Positions 19,701 to 28,005 of a stretch of DNA of 64,000 nucleotides are shown here, piece after piece. The notes beneath the pieces were generated by a model. It was not told the origin of the DNA. It ran no database searches and saw only the letters and a list, made by a program, of their open reading frames with translations. This stretch comes from Candidatus Enterococcus huntleyi (lineage in GTDB: Bacteria > Bacillota > Bacilli > Lactobacillales > Enterococcaceae). Position 1 is the first letter of the stretch, and every line of letters begins with the position of its first letter. A program made the position numbers and the translations under genes. Where the stretch lies: assembly GCF_009933175.1 (NCBI RefSeq), contig NZ_MAEJ01000003.1, positions 62,001 through 126,000 of the forward strand, written 5' to 3'.

Positions 19701-19857
19701 TACAACAGCAGCTGTACTAGCTGTTAATGAAAAAGTGAAACGCGCTGTATTATGTGATTTATTGGAGAATGAGTTGGAAGAGTTAGAGATAAATGAGCAA
19801 CAAGTGGTGGTTCATTTCCAACCTTTCGAAATCCAAACAATCAAATTCTATTTATAA
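16783..19857 (+). CDS. GH38 alpha-mannosidase, cytoplasmic
   Basis: A family 38 retaining alpha-mannosidase that removes alpha-linked mannose from imported N-glycan cores. The 1024-residue protein has an N-terminal beta domain (about 1-215), then the catalytic domain with zinc ligands H229 and D231 in HTHIDIAWLW, the nucleophile D341 in LWLPDVFGYSGALP, and a third zinc-binding His in LNQFHDTLPGSS near residue 560. The large C-terminal beta-sandwich half is typical. No signal peptide. The length matches bacterial GH38 such as the pneumococcal alpha-mannosidase. It overlaps GH20 by 7 bp, so the two are co-translated. Confidence 0.93.
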   Translation: MLIRERIQRMNQELKKREIKEKVALTNLTLKDGEQLIPYQSGQYFGQKNHYYIITGEITIQDEWLEEELSLGIFSSETEWDNATNPQLTLFLDDELIQALDVNHREAIIPQSIIKRKSLRFRLEVFSGREEKQFPLFIYLQQIDRATRNCYYDFYVALESWRSVQGETANELIYEEVLQHAAQFLDFRTSYSPDYYEGIEQASNYLKQHLYEREDFQSIATVLAVGHTHIDIAWLWTVQQAIEKGQRSFSTVLKLMEEYPDYTFIQSQPQMYQFIKEQYPTLYAAIEEKIKEHRWEPEGAMWVEADCNLTSGESLVRQIVHGKQFIKEEFGRESQVLWLPDVFGYSGALPQILKKTNTPYFMTTKLSWNQFNQIPFDTFYWQGIDGSEVLTHFITTVSEGYSPTPYYTTYNGLLDPYSVRGSWDRYQQKNINNEVLVAYGYGDGGGGPTREMLEVASRLKNGLPGIPKVQSGFPKDYFQRLEKRLENEQVPRWRGELYFEYHRGTYTSIAKNKKNNREVETLLQSLEKIYVHYGLADYPKAELDSMWKKTLLNQFHDTLPGSSIKEVYDQTDKEYAETKELGAQLLNKLLLGQEEEAQNILVYNPLCKDRNIVAKVKVAPNEQLFLNGERITQQATSTGESLIYLPNVPAMSERILTKTTDNQVIDTTRNQVSTKTAVGKYFETEFYKVTFNDSFEIISMIDKNTQREIVTPGQTLNRLVAYEDLPLNFDAWDIDIYYKEKSWPVNSVISAEFVETGDIRESLKITRKFEDSSVDQLIHFYKNSARVDFETTVDWHQQHVLLKAHFPIDVNTLKATFDIQFGNVERPIHTNTSWDQARFEVCGQKWVDLSEGNYGVSVMSDSKYGFNVGYKEIGITLIKSATDPNPEADQGIHQFTYSILPHVGSWKEAQTVEEALDLNTPAIVHEIAESKVKEIKQITNWCQLEEKNILLDTVKKSEKEQQVVARMYEFHNSTTAAVLAVNEKVKRAVLCDLLENELEELEINEQQVVVHFQPFEIQTIKFYL

Positions 19858-19898
19858 AAAATAGGACAGAAGAGAAGTGAAAAGGAGTGAACGGATCT

Positions 19899-22166
19899 AT
19901 GGCTATGGATATTTCACAATTACTTGAAAAAATGACTCTTAAAGAGAAAGTTGGTCAGTTGAATCAACGATTATATGGTTGGGAAGTCTATGAGAAAAAA
20001 GATGGGAATATTTATTTAACCGAAAAATTTAAAGAAGAAGTTAATAGATGGGGCTCAATCGGCTTTATTTATGGTTTGTTCCGCTCTGATCCTTGGTCAG
20101 GAAAAAATAGAGAAACCGGTCTATCTGCGACTGAGGCTATCGAGATGAGTAGACTGGTTCAACATTATTTAAAGAAGCATACACGTTTAGGTATTCCGGC
20201 CTTCTTATCAGAAGAATGTCCTCATGGGCATCAAGCATTGGATTCGTTGACAACCCCTGCAAATTTTTCAGTTGGTATGAGTTGGAATCCTGAATTGTAT
20301 GAAAAAGTTCAGGCAATTGTTGCTGGTGAAATTCGAGCAAAAGGTGCGCATTTAGGTTTGATTTCTTCGCTAGATGTTTCAAGAGACCCTCGATGGGGAC
20401 GTACTGAAGAATGCTTTAGTGAAGATCCATTTTTGACTAGTCAATATACAATTGCAGCAGTTAAAGGACTTCAAGGGAATTCCCCAGAGACCATCGATAA
20501 AAATCATGTGCTAGCGGTGCTAAAGCATTTTGCTGCGCAAGGCTCTGCGATGGGTGGACATAATTCTGGACCTGTTGGAATTGGACAACGGGAGTTCCGT
20601 GAAATTCATTTACCAGCTATGCGTCAGGGAATTGCCCATGGCGCGCAAATGACTATGGCAGCTTATAATGATCTAGATGGAATTCCGTGTCACGGTAATG
20701 ACCAGTTATTGAATGGGATTTTACGTGAAGAACTAGGGTTTGAGGGTGCTGTTATGGCAGATGGTTGTGCCTTAGATCGCTTAGTTGAAGTGACTGGAAA
20801 TCCAGTCGATGCTGCAGTCTGGGGAATTACAAGTGGAGTGGATATCAGTCTTTGGGACGAAGTATATCCTTATTTGGAAGAAGCAGTCGCTAGTGGGCAA
20901 CTGTCTGAATCGATCATCGATCAGGCCGTGCTCCGTGTGCTGGATTTGAAAAATAAAATAGGTTTATTTGAAGAGGCAACACCTGCAGTTACCGATGTTT
21001 CAGCAGCTGAGAAAAAGCATCTTTCTGTTTCACTGGCTAAGGAGTCGATGGTACTTTTAAAAAATGAAGGAAATCATTTACCCTTAGAAAAAGAATCTGG
21101 CCAGACATTGGCTGTAATCGGTCCTAATGCGAATAAATTGTACAATCAGTTAGGCGATTATACACCATTTAAAAATGAAGAAAATTGTCTGACTGTTTTT
21201 GAAGGGATTCAGCAGAGATGCGCGGAATTAGATATCCAAGTGAACTATGAGCAAGGCTCTGAGATTACTTCGGTACTACCTGATGGAGTTAAAAAAGCAA
21301 TGGCAGTAGCACAGTCAGCAGATAAAATTATCGTTGTGTTAGGTGGCTCTAGTGCGCGCGATTTCTCTACAACTTTTGATACGAATGGCGCTGCTATCTC
21401 TGGGTCAAATGAGATGACCAGCGGAGAGAACATTGATGTTGCTGATCTGAGAATTCCAAAAGCACAGGTTGATTTGGTAAAGGAATTAAGTCAATTAGAT
21501 AAACCGATAATTGGTGTCTTTATTCAAGGTCGTCCACATATTTTATCCGAAGTTGAACCTTATTTGGATGGAATCTTACTCGCTGGCTATCCAGGTGAAC
21601 ATGGTGGTGAAGCTGTGGCTAGTCTTCTTTTTGATGAGTCACCTTCTGGAAAACTAGCCATGTCAATTCCCGCACACAATGGACAGTTACCTGTTTATTA
21701 TAATTACCGAGATATTGCTTTTAAGAAGGATTATCTGGATGATAACGGCCAGCCACAGTTCCCGTTTGGCTATGGACTGTCTTATACTAACTTTAAGATT
21801 AGCGGTTTAGCAATTAATGTAGAGGCACAGTCAGAAAATTCTCTTGAAGATGTTGATAATCAGAAAAATGCTAATCCAGTGGTGCGCGTCACAGGAACGC
21901 TAACGAATACCGGCAAGTTTCCTGGAGCCGAAGTGGTGCAGGTCTATCTGAAAAGTCATCAAACGCGAGTGATTACCCGTGTGAAAGAGTTGAAAGGTTT
22001 TAAAAAAGTTGCTCTTTTGCCGACTGAAAGCAAAATGTTTGAGATTATTTTGACAGCTTCAGAATTGACAGAGCTAAATGAAGAGTTAGCTTATCAGTTA
22101 ATCAAAGAGGCTACTTTATCCGTTGAATGTACGAATAATCATTTTCAACAAAAAATCACAATATAG
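19899..22166 (+). CDS. GH3 glycosidase (beta-glucosidase type)
   Basis: A family 3 retaining exo-glycosidase. The N-terminal barrel has LKHFAAQG and the nucleophile D288 in GAVMADGCALDRL. The second alpha/beta sandwich domain follows (about 380-620, with AVIGPNANKLYNQLGDYTP), and a fibronectin-III-like domain ends the chain (about 650-750). The ATG at 19899 is preferred, 11 bp after GGAG, over an upstream in-frame GTG at 19887 that abuts the same GGAG; this gives 755 residues. No signal peptide. The domain order is that of beta-glucosidases and beta-xylosidases, not of NagZ-type hexosaminidases, so its linkage target in this glycan locus is unclear. Confidence 0.88.
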   Translation: MAMDISQLLEKMTLKEKVGQLNQRLYGWEVYEKKDGNIYLTEKFKEEVNRWGSIGFIYGLFRSDPWSGKNRETGLSATEAIEMSRLVQHYLKKHTRLGIPAFLSEECPHGHQALDSLTTPANFSVGMSWNPELYEKVQAIVAGEIRAKGAHLGLISSLDVSRDPRWGRTEECFSEDPFLTSQYTIAAVKGLQGNSPETIDKNHVLAVLKHFAAQGSAMGGHNSGPVGIGQREFREIHLPAMRQGIAHGAQMTMAAYNDLDGIPCHGNDQLLNGILREELGFEGAVMADGCALDRLVEVTGNPVDAAVWGITSGVDISLWDEVYPYLEEAVASGQLSESIIDQAVLRVLDLKNKIGLFEEATPAVTDVSAAEKKHLSVSLAKESMVLLKNEGNHLPLEKESGQTLAVIGPNANKLYNQLGDYTPFKNEENCLTVFEGIQQRCAELDIQVNYEQGSEITSVLPDGVKKAMAVAQSADKIIVVLGGSSARDFSTTFDTNGAAISGSNEMTSGENIDVADLRIPKAQVDLVKELSQLDKPIIGVFIQGRPHILSEVEPYLDGILLAGYPGEHGGEAVASLLFDESPSGKLAMSIPAHNGQLPVYYNYRDIAFKKDYLDDNGQPQFPFGYGLSYTNFKISGLAINVEAQSENSLEDVDNQKNANPVVRVTGTLTNTGKFPGAEVVQVYLKSHQTRVITRVKELKGFKKVALLPTESKMFEIILTASELTELNEELAYQLIKEATLSVECTNNHFQQKITI

Positions 22167-22565
22167 ATAACGTAATTTATGGGAGTGGAGCCTTTGTGTT
22201 CCGCTCTTTATCTATTTCTGAATGTCAAAGATCTATTAAGCTAACTAGAAATTAGCGGGGATTTATTTTTATAAACTAAGATAGGACAGTTATACATGTC
22301 TCTATCCTAGCTTAGTTATTTTTAATAACTATATCTAAAAATCTAATTGTTTTGAAGTAGATTATTTGATGAACAAAAAAGTATATTAACAGAACCAAAA
22401 AAATGGAATAGGTCTATATTAGCGGCGCTTAATTGATGTAGTATCTTTGGGTGAAAAAAGACTGAAAACCTTTTTAATTACGAGTGTTTTCGAATATACA
22501 AATATTTATTTACCTGTTATAATTACTTGAATACTGACAATTATTTTATACATAGGGGGATTTAA
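22167..22565. other. Gene-free spacer after the glycan operon
   Basis: The 399 bp hold a weak hairpin near 22186-22210 (GAGTGGA with TCCGCTC, then T residues) and a stronger one listed separately. The rest is AT-rich leader DNA of the GW-repeat gene. I see no open frame with a ribosome binding site. Confidence 0.5.
22274..22325 (+). terminator. Terminator of the glycan operon
   Basis: AACTAAG plus ATAGGACA (22274-22288) pairs with 22297-22317, with a small bulge, and is followed by ATTTTTAAT. This is the better of two hairpins behind the GH3 gene. Confidence 0.6.
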
Positions 22566-24908
22566 ATGAAAAAATTTGTGAAATTGGGGATTGTTTTAAC
22601 TATTTTATCTAGCTCATTTTCGCCAATTTTTGTTCAAGCAACTGAGCAAGTAACCAATACATATACAGCGGCTGAACAAAATGCAACTATAGAGGAAGCG
22701 ATGACTACTGAAGAAAGTTCCGAAGAGTCGGTTGAATCTACGGTAGCGACTACTACTGTTCCTGAGCAACAAACGACTGAATCAAGTCTAGTTGAATCAT
22801 CGACTGAAACCGCAACAACTGAAACATCAAGTGAGACAACAATCACAAGTGAACCTGAGACGGAGGCTACTACTCAAACAAGTAGTGAGCAACCAGAGGA
22901 AGAAAAGCCAAGTAAGGTAAAAACAGTAGCGATAGTAGGCGCTGAAGGAAAACCGGTGAAAACCGATATCTACGTAACGATTACAGCGAAAAATTTTGAC
23001 TTATGGAAAGATTTTAAGTGGAATCCAGTAGACAAAAAAGAACAATATTTCCAAAAAACATTTCATGTGAAAGAATCTTATTCCCATGAAAATGGCAAGA
23101 AGTATCTGGCTTTGTATAATAAAAAAGGGACTTTGATTGGTTATATCGAAGAAGCTATGACGACTAAAGGAACAAGCCAAGCGGGTGCACCGATTACTAT
23201 CTCTGAATATGTAACAGTAACGAATAGAAATCATGTGGTCTGGGGTCATTTGTACAACAAGAAAAATGGTCGTTCAGATAAGTTATTTAATAAGACGTAT
23301 TTAGCCAAGGAAGTCTATACACATTTTGACGGCATTAAATATTATTCTTTGTATGACAAAAAAGGCAAGTGGTATGGCTATTTGAATAGTGTGGCAGTGA
23401 CTACTGCGACTAGTGCAGCCGGTGCACCTATCAAAAATAATGAATACGTAACGGTCACAAATGGCAATCATGTGGTTTGGTCTAACTTGTACGATGGTAG
23501 AAAAGGCCGTTCAAACACGTTATTAAATAAGACGTATCTGGCAAAAGAATATTATACACATTATGATGGCATTAAATATTATTCCTTGTATGATAAAAAT
23601 GGCAAGTGGTATGGTTATTTGAATAGTGTGGCAGTAACCGTTGGTAAAGGGGCATATGGTGCGCCTATCAAATCCAATGAATATGTTACAGTAACAAATC
23701 GTAATCACGTAGTTTGGTCGAGTTTATATAATGGGAAAAAAGGCCGTTCTAGTGCCTTATTAAATAAAACTTATCTTGCAAAAGAGTATTATACGCATTA
23801 TGATGGCATCAAATATTATTCTTTATACGATAAAAAAGGCAAGTGGCATGGCTATTTGAATAGTGTGGCAGTAACGGTCGGTAAGGGTGCATATGGTGCA
23901 CCAATCAAGACGACAGAATATGTGACGGTGACAAATGGTAATCATGTGGTCTGGTCAAGTATGTATGATAAAAGAAAAGGTCGTTCTAGCGCATTACTAA
24001 ATAAAACTTATTTAGCCAAAGAATATTATACGCATTACGATGGCATCAAATATTATTCACTCTACGACAAAAAAGGCAAGTGGTATGGGTATTTAAACAG
24101 TGTGGCAGTTAAAAAAGGGAACGGACAAGCTGGTGTGCTGATTCCGACCTCAAAATATGTGACTGTTACAAATCCAAATCATGTAGTTTGGAATAATTTC
24201 TATAATTCAAGAAAAGGGACTTCTCGCTCATTGTACAATAAAGTTTACCATGTGAGAGGTTACTATACGCATTATGATGGAGTAACTTACTATTCAATGT
24301 ATGATCAAAAAGGTCGTTGGGTAGGTTATTTAAATAAAGTAGCTGTTCGGGAAAAACAAGCGGCAGCAGCTTATCTAGGTATTTCACGGGCAAATGTTGT
24401 GAATCAATTAAGCCGTAATCAAAATAATGGCTATTATTTGGGAACCCCGTACAAGGGTCTAGGTGCAGGTGGCTACTCGAACGCGGAACGCTTCATGGTC
24501 CCACGTGGTGCACCGAACAGATATGGTGTAGGCATGAACTGTACAGGATTTGTAGCTCATGCGATTAAGCATAGTGGTGCGAATATGAATAAGATTACAG
24601 GTGTGGCTAATAGCTATGGTGGGCTTGCCAATGCATACAATTGGCGCGATGCATTATTGAAAAACACAATGCATTATTCATTTAATTCAGTTAGTGATCT
24701 TCTGAAAAGTGGAAAAGCTAAAAAAGGGGATATTCTATACTTTGAAGCAGATTTCAGTAAACCAAATCCAGATTGCCATATTGCTTTCTTCTGGGGCAAC
24801 AAACCTTCAGAAAATAAAACTTGGCATCAAGTAGGACGTGGGAACATCATCTCTAATATCTTTTCAGGAACACCTTATTCTAAAGTTTATTTAATTCCTT
24901 TAGACTAA
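22566..24908 (+). CDS. Secreted GW-repeat protein with NlpC/P60-like C-terminal domain
   Basis: A 780-residue exported protein. Residues 1-25 are a signal peptide (cleavage after FVQA). Residues 26-120 are a low-complexity linker rich in T, S and E. Six GW-type (SH3-like) modules of 79-80 residues follow, each with YVTVTN..HVVW, YYTHYDGIKYYSLYDKKGKW and GYLNSVAV. The final 140 residues resemble an NlpC/P60 peptidase, with C659 in NCTGFVAH and H738 in DCHIAFFWG. GW modules bind lipoteichoic acid or glycosaminoglycans, so the protein is probably held non-covalently on the cell surface. Peptidoglycan hydrolysis is expected from the fold but unproven. Ribosome binding site TAGGGGG. Confidence 0.85.
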   Translation: MKKFVKLGIVLTILSSSFSPIFVQATEQVTNTYTAAEQNATIEEAMTTEESSEESVESTVATTTVPEQQTTESSLVESSTETATTETSSETTITSEPETEATTQTSSEQPEEEKPSKVKTVAIVGAEGKPVKTDIYVTITAKNFDLWKDFKWNPVDKKEQYFQKTFHVKESYSHENGKKYLALYNKKGTLIGYIEEAMTTKGTSQAGAPITISEYVTVTNRNHVVWGHLYNKKNGRSDKLFNKTYLAKEVYTHFDGIKYYSLYDKKGKWYGYLNSVAVTTATSAAGAPIKNNEYVTVTNGNHVVWSNLYDGRKGRSNTLLNKTYLAKEYYTHYDGIKYYSLYDKNGKWYGYLNSVAVTVGKGAYGAPIKSNEYVTVTNRNHVVWSSLYNGKKGRSSALLNKTYLAKEYYTHYDGIKYYSLYDKKGKWHGYLNSVAVTVGKGAYGAPIKTTEYVTVTNGNHVVWSSMYDKRKGRSSALLNKTYLAKEYYTHYDGIKYYSLYDKKGKWYGYLNSVAVKKGNGQAGVLIPTSKYVTVTNPNHVVWNNFYNSRKGTSRSLYNKVYHVRGYYTHYDGVTYYSMYDQKGRWVGYLNKVAVREKQAAAAYLGISRANVVNQLSRNQNNGYYLGTPYKGLGAGGYSNAERFMVPRGAPNRYGVGMNCTGFVAHAIKHSGANMNKITGVANSYGGLANAYNWRDALLKNTMHYSFNSVSDLLKSGKAKKGDILYFEADFSKPNPDCHIAFFWGNKPSENKTWHQVGRGNIISNIFSGTPYSKVYLIPLD
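22965..24389 (+). repeat. Six tandem 237-240-bp coding repeats (GW modules)
   Basis: The codons for the module start recur at 22965, 23205, 23442, 23679, 23916 and 24153, a spacing of 240 and then 237 bp four times. Copies two to five are very similar at the protein level but differ at many third codon positions; the first and last copies are more diverged. Confidence 0.9.
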
Positions 24909-24934
24909 AAAACTGAAGTATCAACAAAAAATTG

Positions 24935-25032
24935 ACTATTGAACAGAATTATTGCTGCGAAAAAACAAGCTTAGTTAAGTTTGGCTCGCAGCATATCTAG
25001 TACCTCGGTATTAGTTTTTTCTGTTCAATAGT
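24935..25032 (+). terminator. Long nested hairpin and T-run after the GW-repeat gene
   Basis: A perfect 14-bp inverted repeat (24935-24948 with 25019-25032) encloses a second perfect 8-bp pair (TGCTGCGA at 24953-24960 with 24986-24993) and a third AAGCTTAGTTAAGTTT palindrome-like core. Seven T residues follow. It should terminate transcription, but it is much larger than usual. Confidence 0.7.
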
Positions 25033-25118
25033 TTTTTTACGAAGAATTTTAAGTGGAAAAAGCACCATTTTGTGAAGAAATGTGTTATTTTTATTTCAAA
25101 AGGAAAGGGGCGATTGTC

Positions 25119-25772
25119 GTGGAAATTTTAGTCATAATTGAAGAAGCACAGCTCGAACGCAGCAGCATTATATATAGTAAACTTGATACAAAAAAAACGT
25201 TGGTTCAATTCTCACCAGAATTTTCATTAGCAGAAGGAACATTAGGTGAACTGTATCAAAAAGAGGGGATTTCAGGAATTCGTCGTCTTTTTTATGAAAA
25301 CTTTCATTGGCAGCCGGATGGTTATGTTCGAGTGAAATTAAACGAACTGATAACGGTGGTCGGTAATATCATGCCTGAAGGTGTTGAAATGGCAGAGGAG
25401 ACTCTACTATTGAGTGATCTGCCTATGAAAATGAGCTATCATCTAAGCGAAAATGATGATTTTGCAGTTTTTCATTTCCAACGAGCAGTCCTCAAAGCAC
25501 TGGCAAAAACAATTGGTAAAAAACAAAATTTGTTTAAAGTGCCACACTATTTATCGCTCTTATCAAAAATTTGTGAGACGAATTTAAACAACAGCCAGTT
25601 CTTTTCGCTTCTGAAAGGCTATGCCAGTCTACAAGATGTCCAATCGACTAAGTTGATTATTCCAGTACCAGAAACGTATGAAATTCAAAAGGACGAATCT
25701 GGTTTGTCTGTAAAAATGACGGATAGCGAACGGAATATACAAATTCTCGAAAACCTCATAAAAGATTCATAA
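25119..25772 (+). CDS. Conserved-looking protein of unknown function (217 aa)
   Basis: I do not recognise this protein. The GTG at 25119 is chosen because AAAGGAAAGGGG lies 8 bp before it; the frame is open further upstream to 25053 but without a good ribosome binding site. The product starts MEILVIIEEAQLERSS, is soluble by composition, and contains no cysteine cluster or known motif. It has a mixed alpha/beta profile with a KMSYHLSENDDFAVFHFQRAVLKALAKTI helix region in the middle. It lies 43 bp upstream of a membrane zinc-ribbon gene, and both are likely on one transcript. Confidence 0.65.
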   Translation: MEILVIIEEAQLERSSIIYSKLDTKKTLVQFSPEFSLAEGTLGELYQKEGISGIRRLFYENFHWQPDGYVRVKLNELITVVGNIMPEGVEMAEETLLLSDLPMKMSYHLSENDDFAVFHFQRAVLKALAKTIGKKQNLFKVPHYLSLLSKICETNLNNSQFFSLLKGYASLQDVQSTKLIIPVPETYEIQKDESGLSVKMTDSERNIQILENLIKDS

Positions 25773-25815
25773 AGTCTTGTTACACTATAAGAAAATGAAT
25801 AGAGGAGGAAAGAAC

Positions 25816-26247
25816 ATGAAAACAATCTGGCTTCAAAGATTAATGAAATGGACAACCGCTTTTCAAAAATTTATGCGAGGGCGTTATGGCCGATTCGACC
25901 AATTAAATAAAACTTTGTTTGTATTAGTTTTAATTTGTTTAGTCTTGACTCCCTGGTTGCCGTTTCAATTAGGCAGAATACTAGCTGTAATCGGACTTAT
26001 TTTATTGTATGGTCGATTTTTCTCGAAGAAAATTTATCCACGTAGCAATGAAAATCAGGCTTATATTCGAAGAGTCGCTAAGGTCAAAGGCTTCTTCACA
26101 AAACGTAAACAGACGATTTCTGATAAACGTACCTACGTCTTCTTTGCCTGTCCACATTGTCAACAAAAGATGCGAGCTCCGAGAGGAAAAGGACGTATCC
26201 GAGTGACCTGTTCTAATTGTCATGAACATTTTGAGCAAAAGGTCTAA
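25816..26247 (+). CDS. Membrane protein with C-terminal zinc ribbon (143 aa)
   Basis: The ATG at 25816 follows a strong AGAGGAGGAAAG site; the frame is open upstream to 25777 but that start is less likely. A basic N-terminus (about 35 residues) precedes two membrane helices around residues 35-75. The cytoplasmic tail ends in a zinc ribbon with CPHC and CSNC pairs 18 residues apart (FFACPHCQQKMRAPRGKGRI). Zinc-ribbon membrane proteins of this kind are common in Firmicutes and their roles are mostly unknown. Likely cotranscribed with the gene upstream. Confidence 0.75.
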   Translation: MKTIWLQRLMKWTTAFQKFMRGRYGRFDQLNKTLFVLVLICLVLTPWLPFQLGRILAVIGLILLYGRFFSKKIYPRSNENQAYIRRVAKVKGFFTKRKQTISDKRTYVFFACPHCQQKMRAPRGKGRIRVTCSNCHEHFEQKV

Positions 26248-26298
26248 TTTGATTGGTAAGATAAAAAAACGAACGATTCTCTAAAAATAATAAAAACT

Positions 26299-26330
26299 GT
26301 TCACTTTTCTCTCAAGGTGGACTTTTTTTT
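26299..26330 (+). terminator. Terminator before the ACT-domain gene
   Basis: A 9-bp stem with two G-T pairs (26299-26307 with 26314-26322) is followed by eight T residues. Confidence 0.7.
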
Positions 26331-26340
26331 GTGCTATAAT
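26331..26340 (+). promoter_or_regulatory. Extended -10 promoter of the ACT/UPF0210 operon
   Basis: TGCTATAAT is a perfect -10 with the extended TG element, immediately after the terminator T-run. A clear -35 is missing, as is usual for extended -10 promoters. The start codon lies 28 bp downstream behind AGAGGAGG. Confidence 0.6.
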
Positions 26341-26367
26341 TAGAAAAACATTAGAGGAGGAAGAAAA

Positions 26368-26637
26368 ATGCGTGGCATATTAACAGTTGTTGGGAAAGAT
26401 AAAGTGGGGATTATTGCGGGGGTTAGTCAAGAATTAGCTAATCTGAATCTGAATATTTTAGATGTTTCGCAGACAATCATGGATAGTTATTTTACGATGA
26501 TGATGGTTCTTTCTTTAGAGAATAAGACGCTCTCGTTTGAAGAAATTCGTCAACGTTTAAATACATTAGGCGAATCTTTAGGCGTGACTATCCAAATTCA
26601 AAATGAAGAAATTTTCAATACGATGCATAAATTATAA
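26368..26637 (+). CDS. ACT domain-containing protein (UPF0237)
   Basis: A single ACT domain of 89 residues ([46 protein letters not shown]), the size and sequence type of the UPF0237 family. ACT domains bind amino acids and regulate partners. In many Firmicutes and archaea this gene sits directly before a UPF0210 gene, as here (14 bp apart), which suggests that the two proteins act together. The regulated activity is not known. Confidence 0.9.
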   Translation: MRGILTVVGKDKVGIIAGVSQELANLNLNILDVSQTIMDSYFTMMMVLSLENKTLSFEEIRQRLNTLGESLGVTIQIQNEEIFNTMHKL

Positions 26638-26651
26638 AAGGAGCGAAATTC

Positions 26652-27995
26652 ATGGAAACCAATCAAATTCTTGAGACGATTCGGATGATTGAAGAAGAGC
26701 ATCTGGATATACGAACGATTACAATGGGGATTTCACTGTTGGATTGTATCGATAGTGACAGCGAAAAGGCTTGTCAAAAAATATATGATAAAATTACGCG
26801 TTTAGCGAAAAATTTAGTCGCAGTTGGTGACCAAATTGAAGCTGAATACGGGATTCCAATCATCAATAAACGAATTTCAGTGACACCGATTGCATTGGTG
26901 GCTGCAGCCAGTGATGAAACGGATTATATCATGTATGCGAAAACTTTGGATCGCGCGGCTGAGGCTGTGGGCGTTAATTTTATTGGTGGATTTAGTGCGC
27001 TAGTAGAAAAGGGTTATCAGCATGGTGATGAAATTTTGATTAACTCGATTCCTCAGGCTTTAGCTGAGACGAATTTCGTATGCTCATCGGTGAACATTGG
27101 CTCGACGCGCGCAGGAATTAATATGGATGCAGTAGGACACATGGGACGAATTATTAAAGAGACCGCTGAAAAATCGGATATGGGCTGTGCTAAATTAGTG
27201 GTGTTTGCCAATGCAGTGGAAGACAATCCATTTATGGCAGGTGCTTTCCATGGTGTTGGTGAGGCAGACTGCGTAATTAACGTCGGAGTGAGTGGTCCTG
27301 GTGTGGTAAAGCGTGCACTGGAAAAAGTTAAGGGTGAACCGTTTGATGTAGTGGCTGAAGTTGTTAAACAAACGGCCTTTAAAATTACTAGAATGGGGCA
27401 GATGGTCGGTCGCATTGCTTCGGAACGTTTAGGAGTTGCTTTCGGAATTGTTGATTTATCCTTAGCACCAACTCCCGCGGTCGGCGATAGTGTGGCTTAT
27501 ATTTTGGAAGAAATGGGTCTAGAATCTGTCGGAACCCATGGGACAACTGCGGCTTTGGCTTTACTCAATGATGCAGTCAAAAAAGGTGGCGTAATGGCGT
27601 GTAGTCATGTCGGTGGTTTGTCAGGTGCATTTATTCCTGTCTCAGAAGATGCTGGAATGATTGAAGCTGTAAATAATGGCGCGTTAAACTTGGAAAAACT
27701 TGAAGCTATGACCGCTATTTGTTCAGTTGGGTTAGATATGATTGCAATTCCTGGTGAAACCTCGGCCGAGACAATTGCAGCGATGATTGCTGATGAAGCT
27801 GCAATTGGTGTGATTAATCATAAAACGACTGCGGTTAGAATTATTCCTGCTAAAGACACGAAGGTAGGAGATATGGTAGAATTTGGAGGGCTACTTGGCC
27901 GAGCACCGGTGATGAAAGTCAACGAGTACGGCTCAGCAGCATTTATTTCAAGAGGAGGTCGGATACCCGCACCTATCCACTCCTTTAAAAATTAG
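26652..27995 (+). CDS. UPF0210 (PFL-like) family protein
   Basis: The 447-residue protein belongs to the UPF0210/DUF711 family, related in fold to the glycyl-radical PFL superfamily but without a characterised reaction. It shows the typical [45 protein letters not shown] and [19 protein letters not shown] stretches. Length is normal. It follows the ACT gene by 14 bp with an AAGGAG site and is followed within 10 bp by a HAD phosphatase gene, so the three form an operon. Confidence 0.92.
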   Translation: METNQILETIRMIEEEHLDIRTITMGISLLDCIDSDSEKACQKIYDKITRLAKNLVAVGDQIEAEYGIPIINKRISVTPIALVAAASDETDYIMYAKTLDRAAEAVGVNFIGGFSALVEKGYQHGDEILINSIPQALAETNFVCSSVNIGSTRAGINMDAVGHMGRIIKETAEKSDMGCAKLVVFANAVEDNPFMAGAFHGVGEADCVINVGVSGPGVVKRALEKVKGEPFDVVAEVVKQTAFKITRMGQMVGRIASERLGVAFGIVDLSLAPTPAVGDSVAYILEEMGLESVGTHGTTAALALLNDAVKKGGVMACSHVGGLSGAFIPVSEDAGMIEAVNNGALNLEKLEAMTAICSVGLDMIAIPGETSAETIAAMIADEAAIGVINHKTTAVRIIPAKDTKVGDMVEFGGLLGRAPVMKVNEYGSAAFISRGGRIPAPIHSFKN

Positions 27996-28005
27996 GGGGA
28001 ATTTT

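Noticed and set aside
22965-24389. Assembly or frameshift artefact in the GW repeats
   Set aside because: The frame stays open across all six copies with many silent differences, so the copies are real coding modules.
27053-27415. Minus-strand 120-codon open frame inside the UPF0210 gene
   Set aside because: It is a codon-bias shadow of the conserved plus-strand gene.
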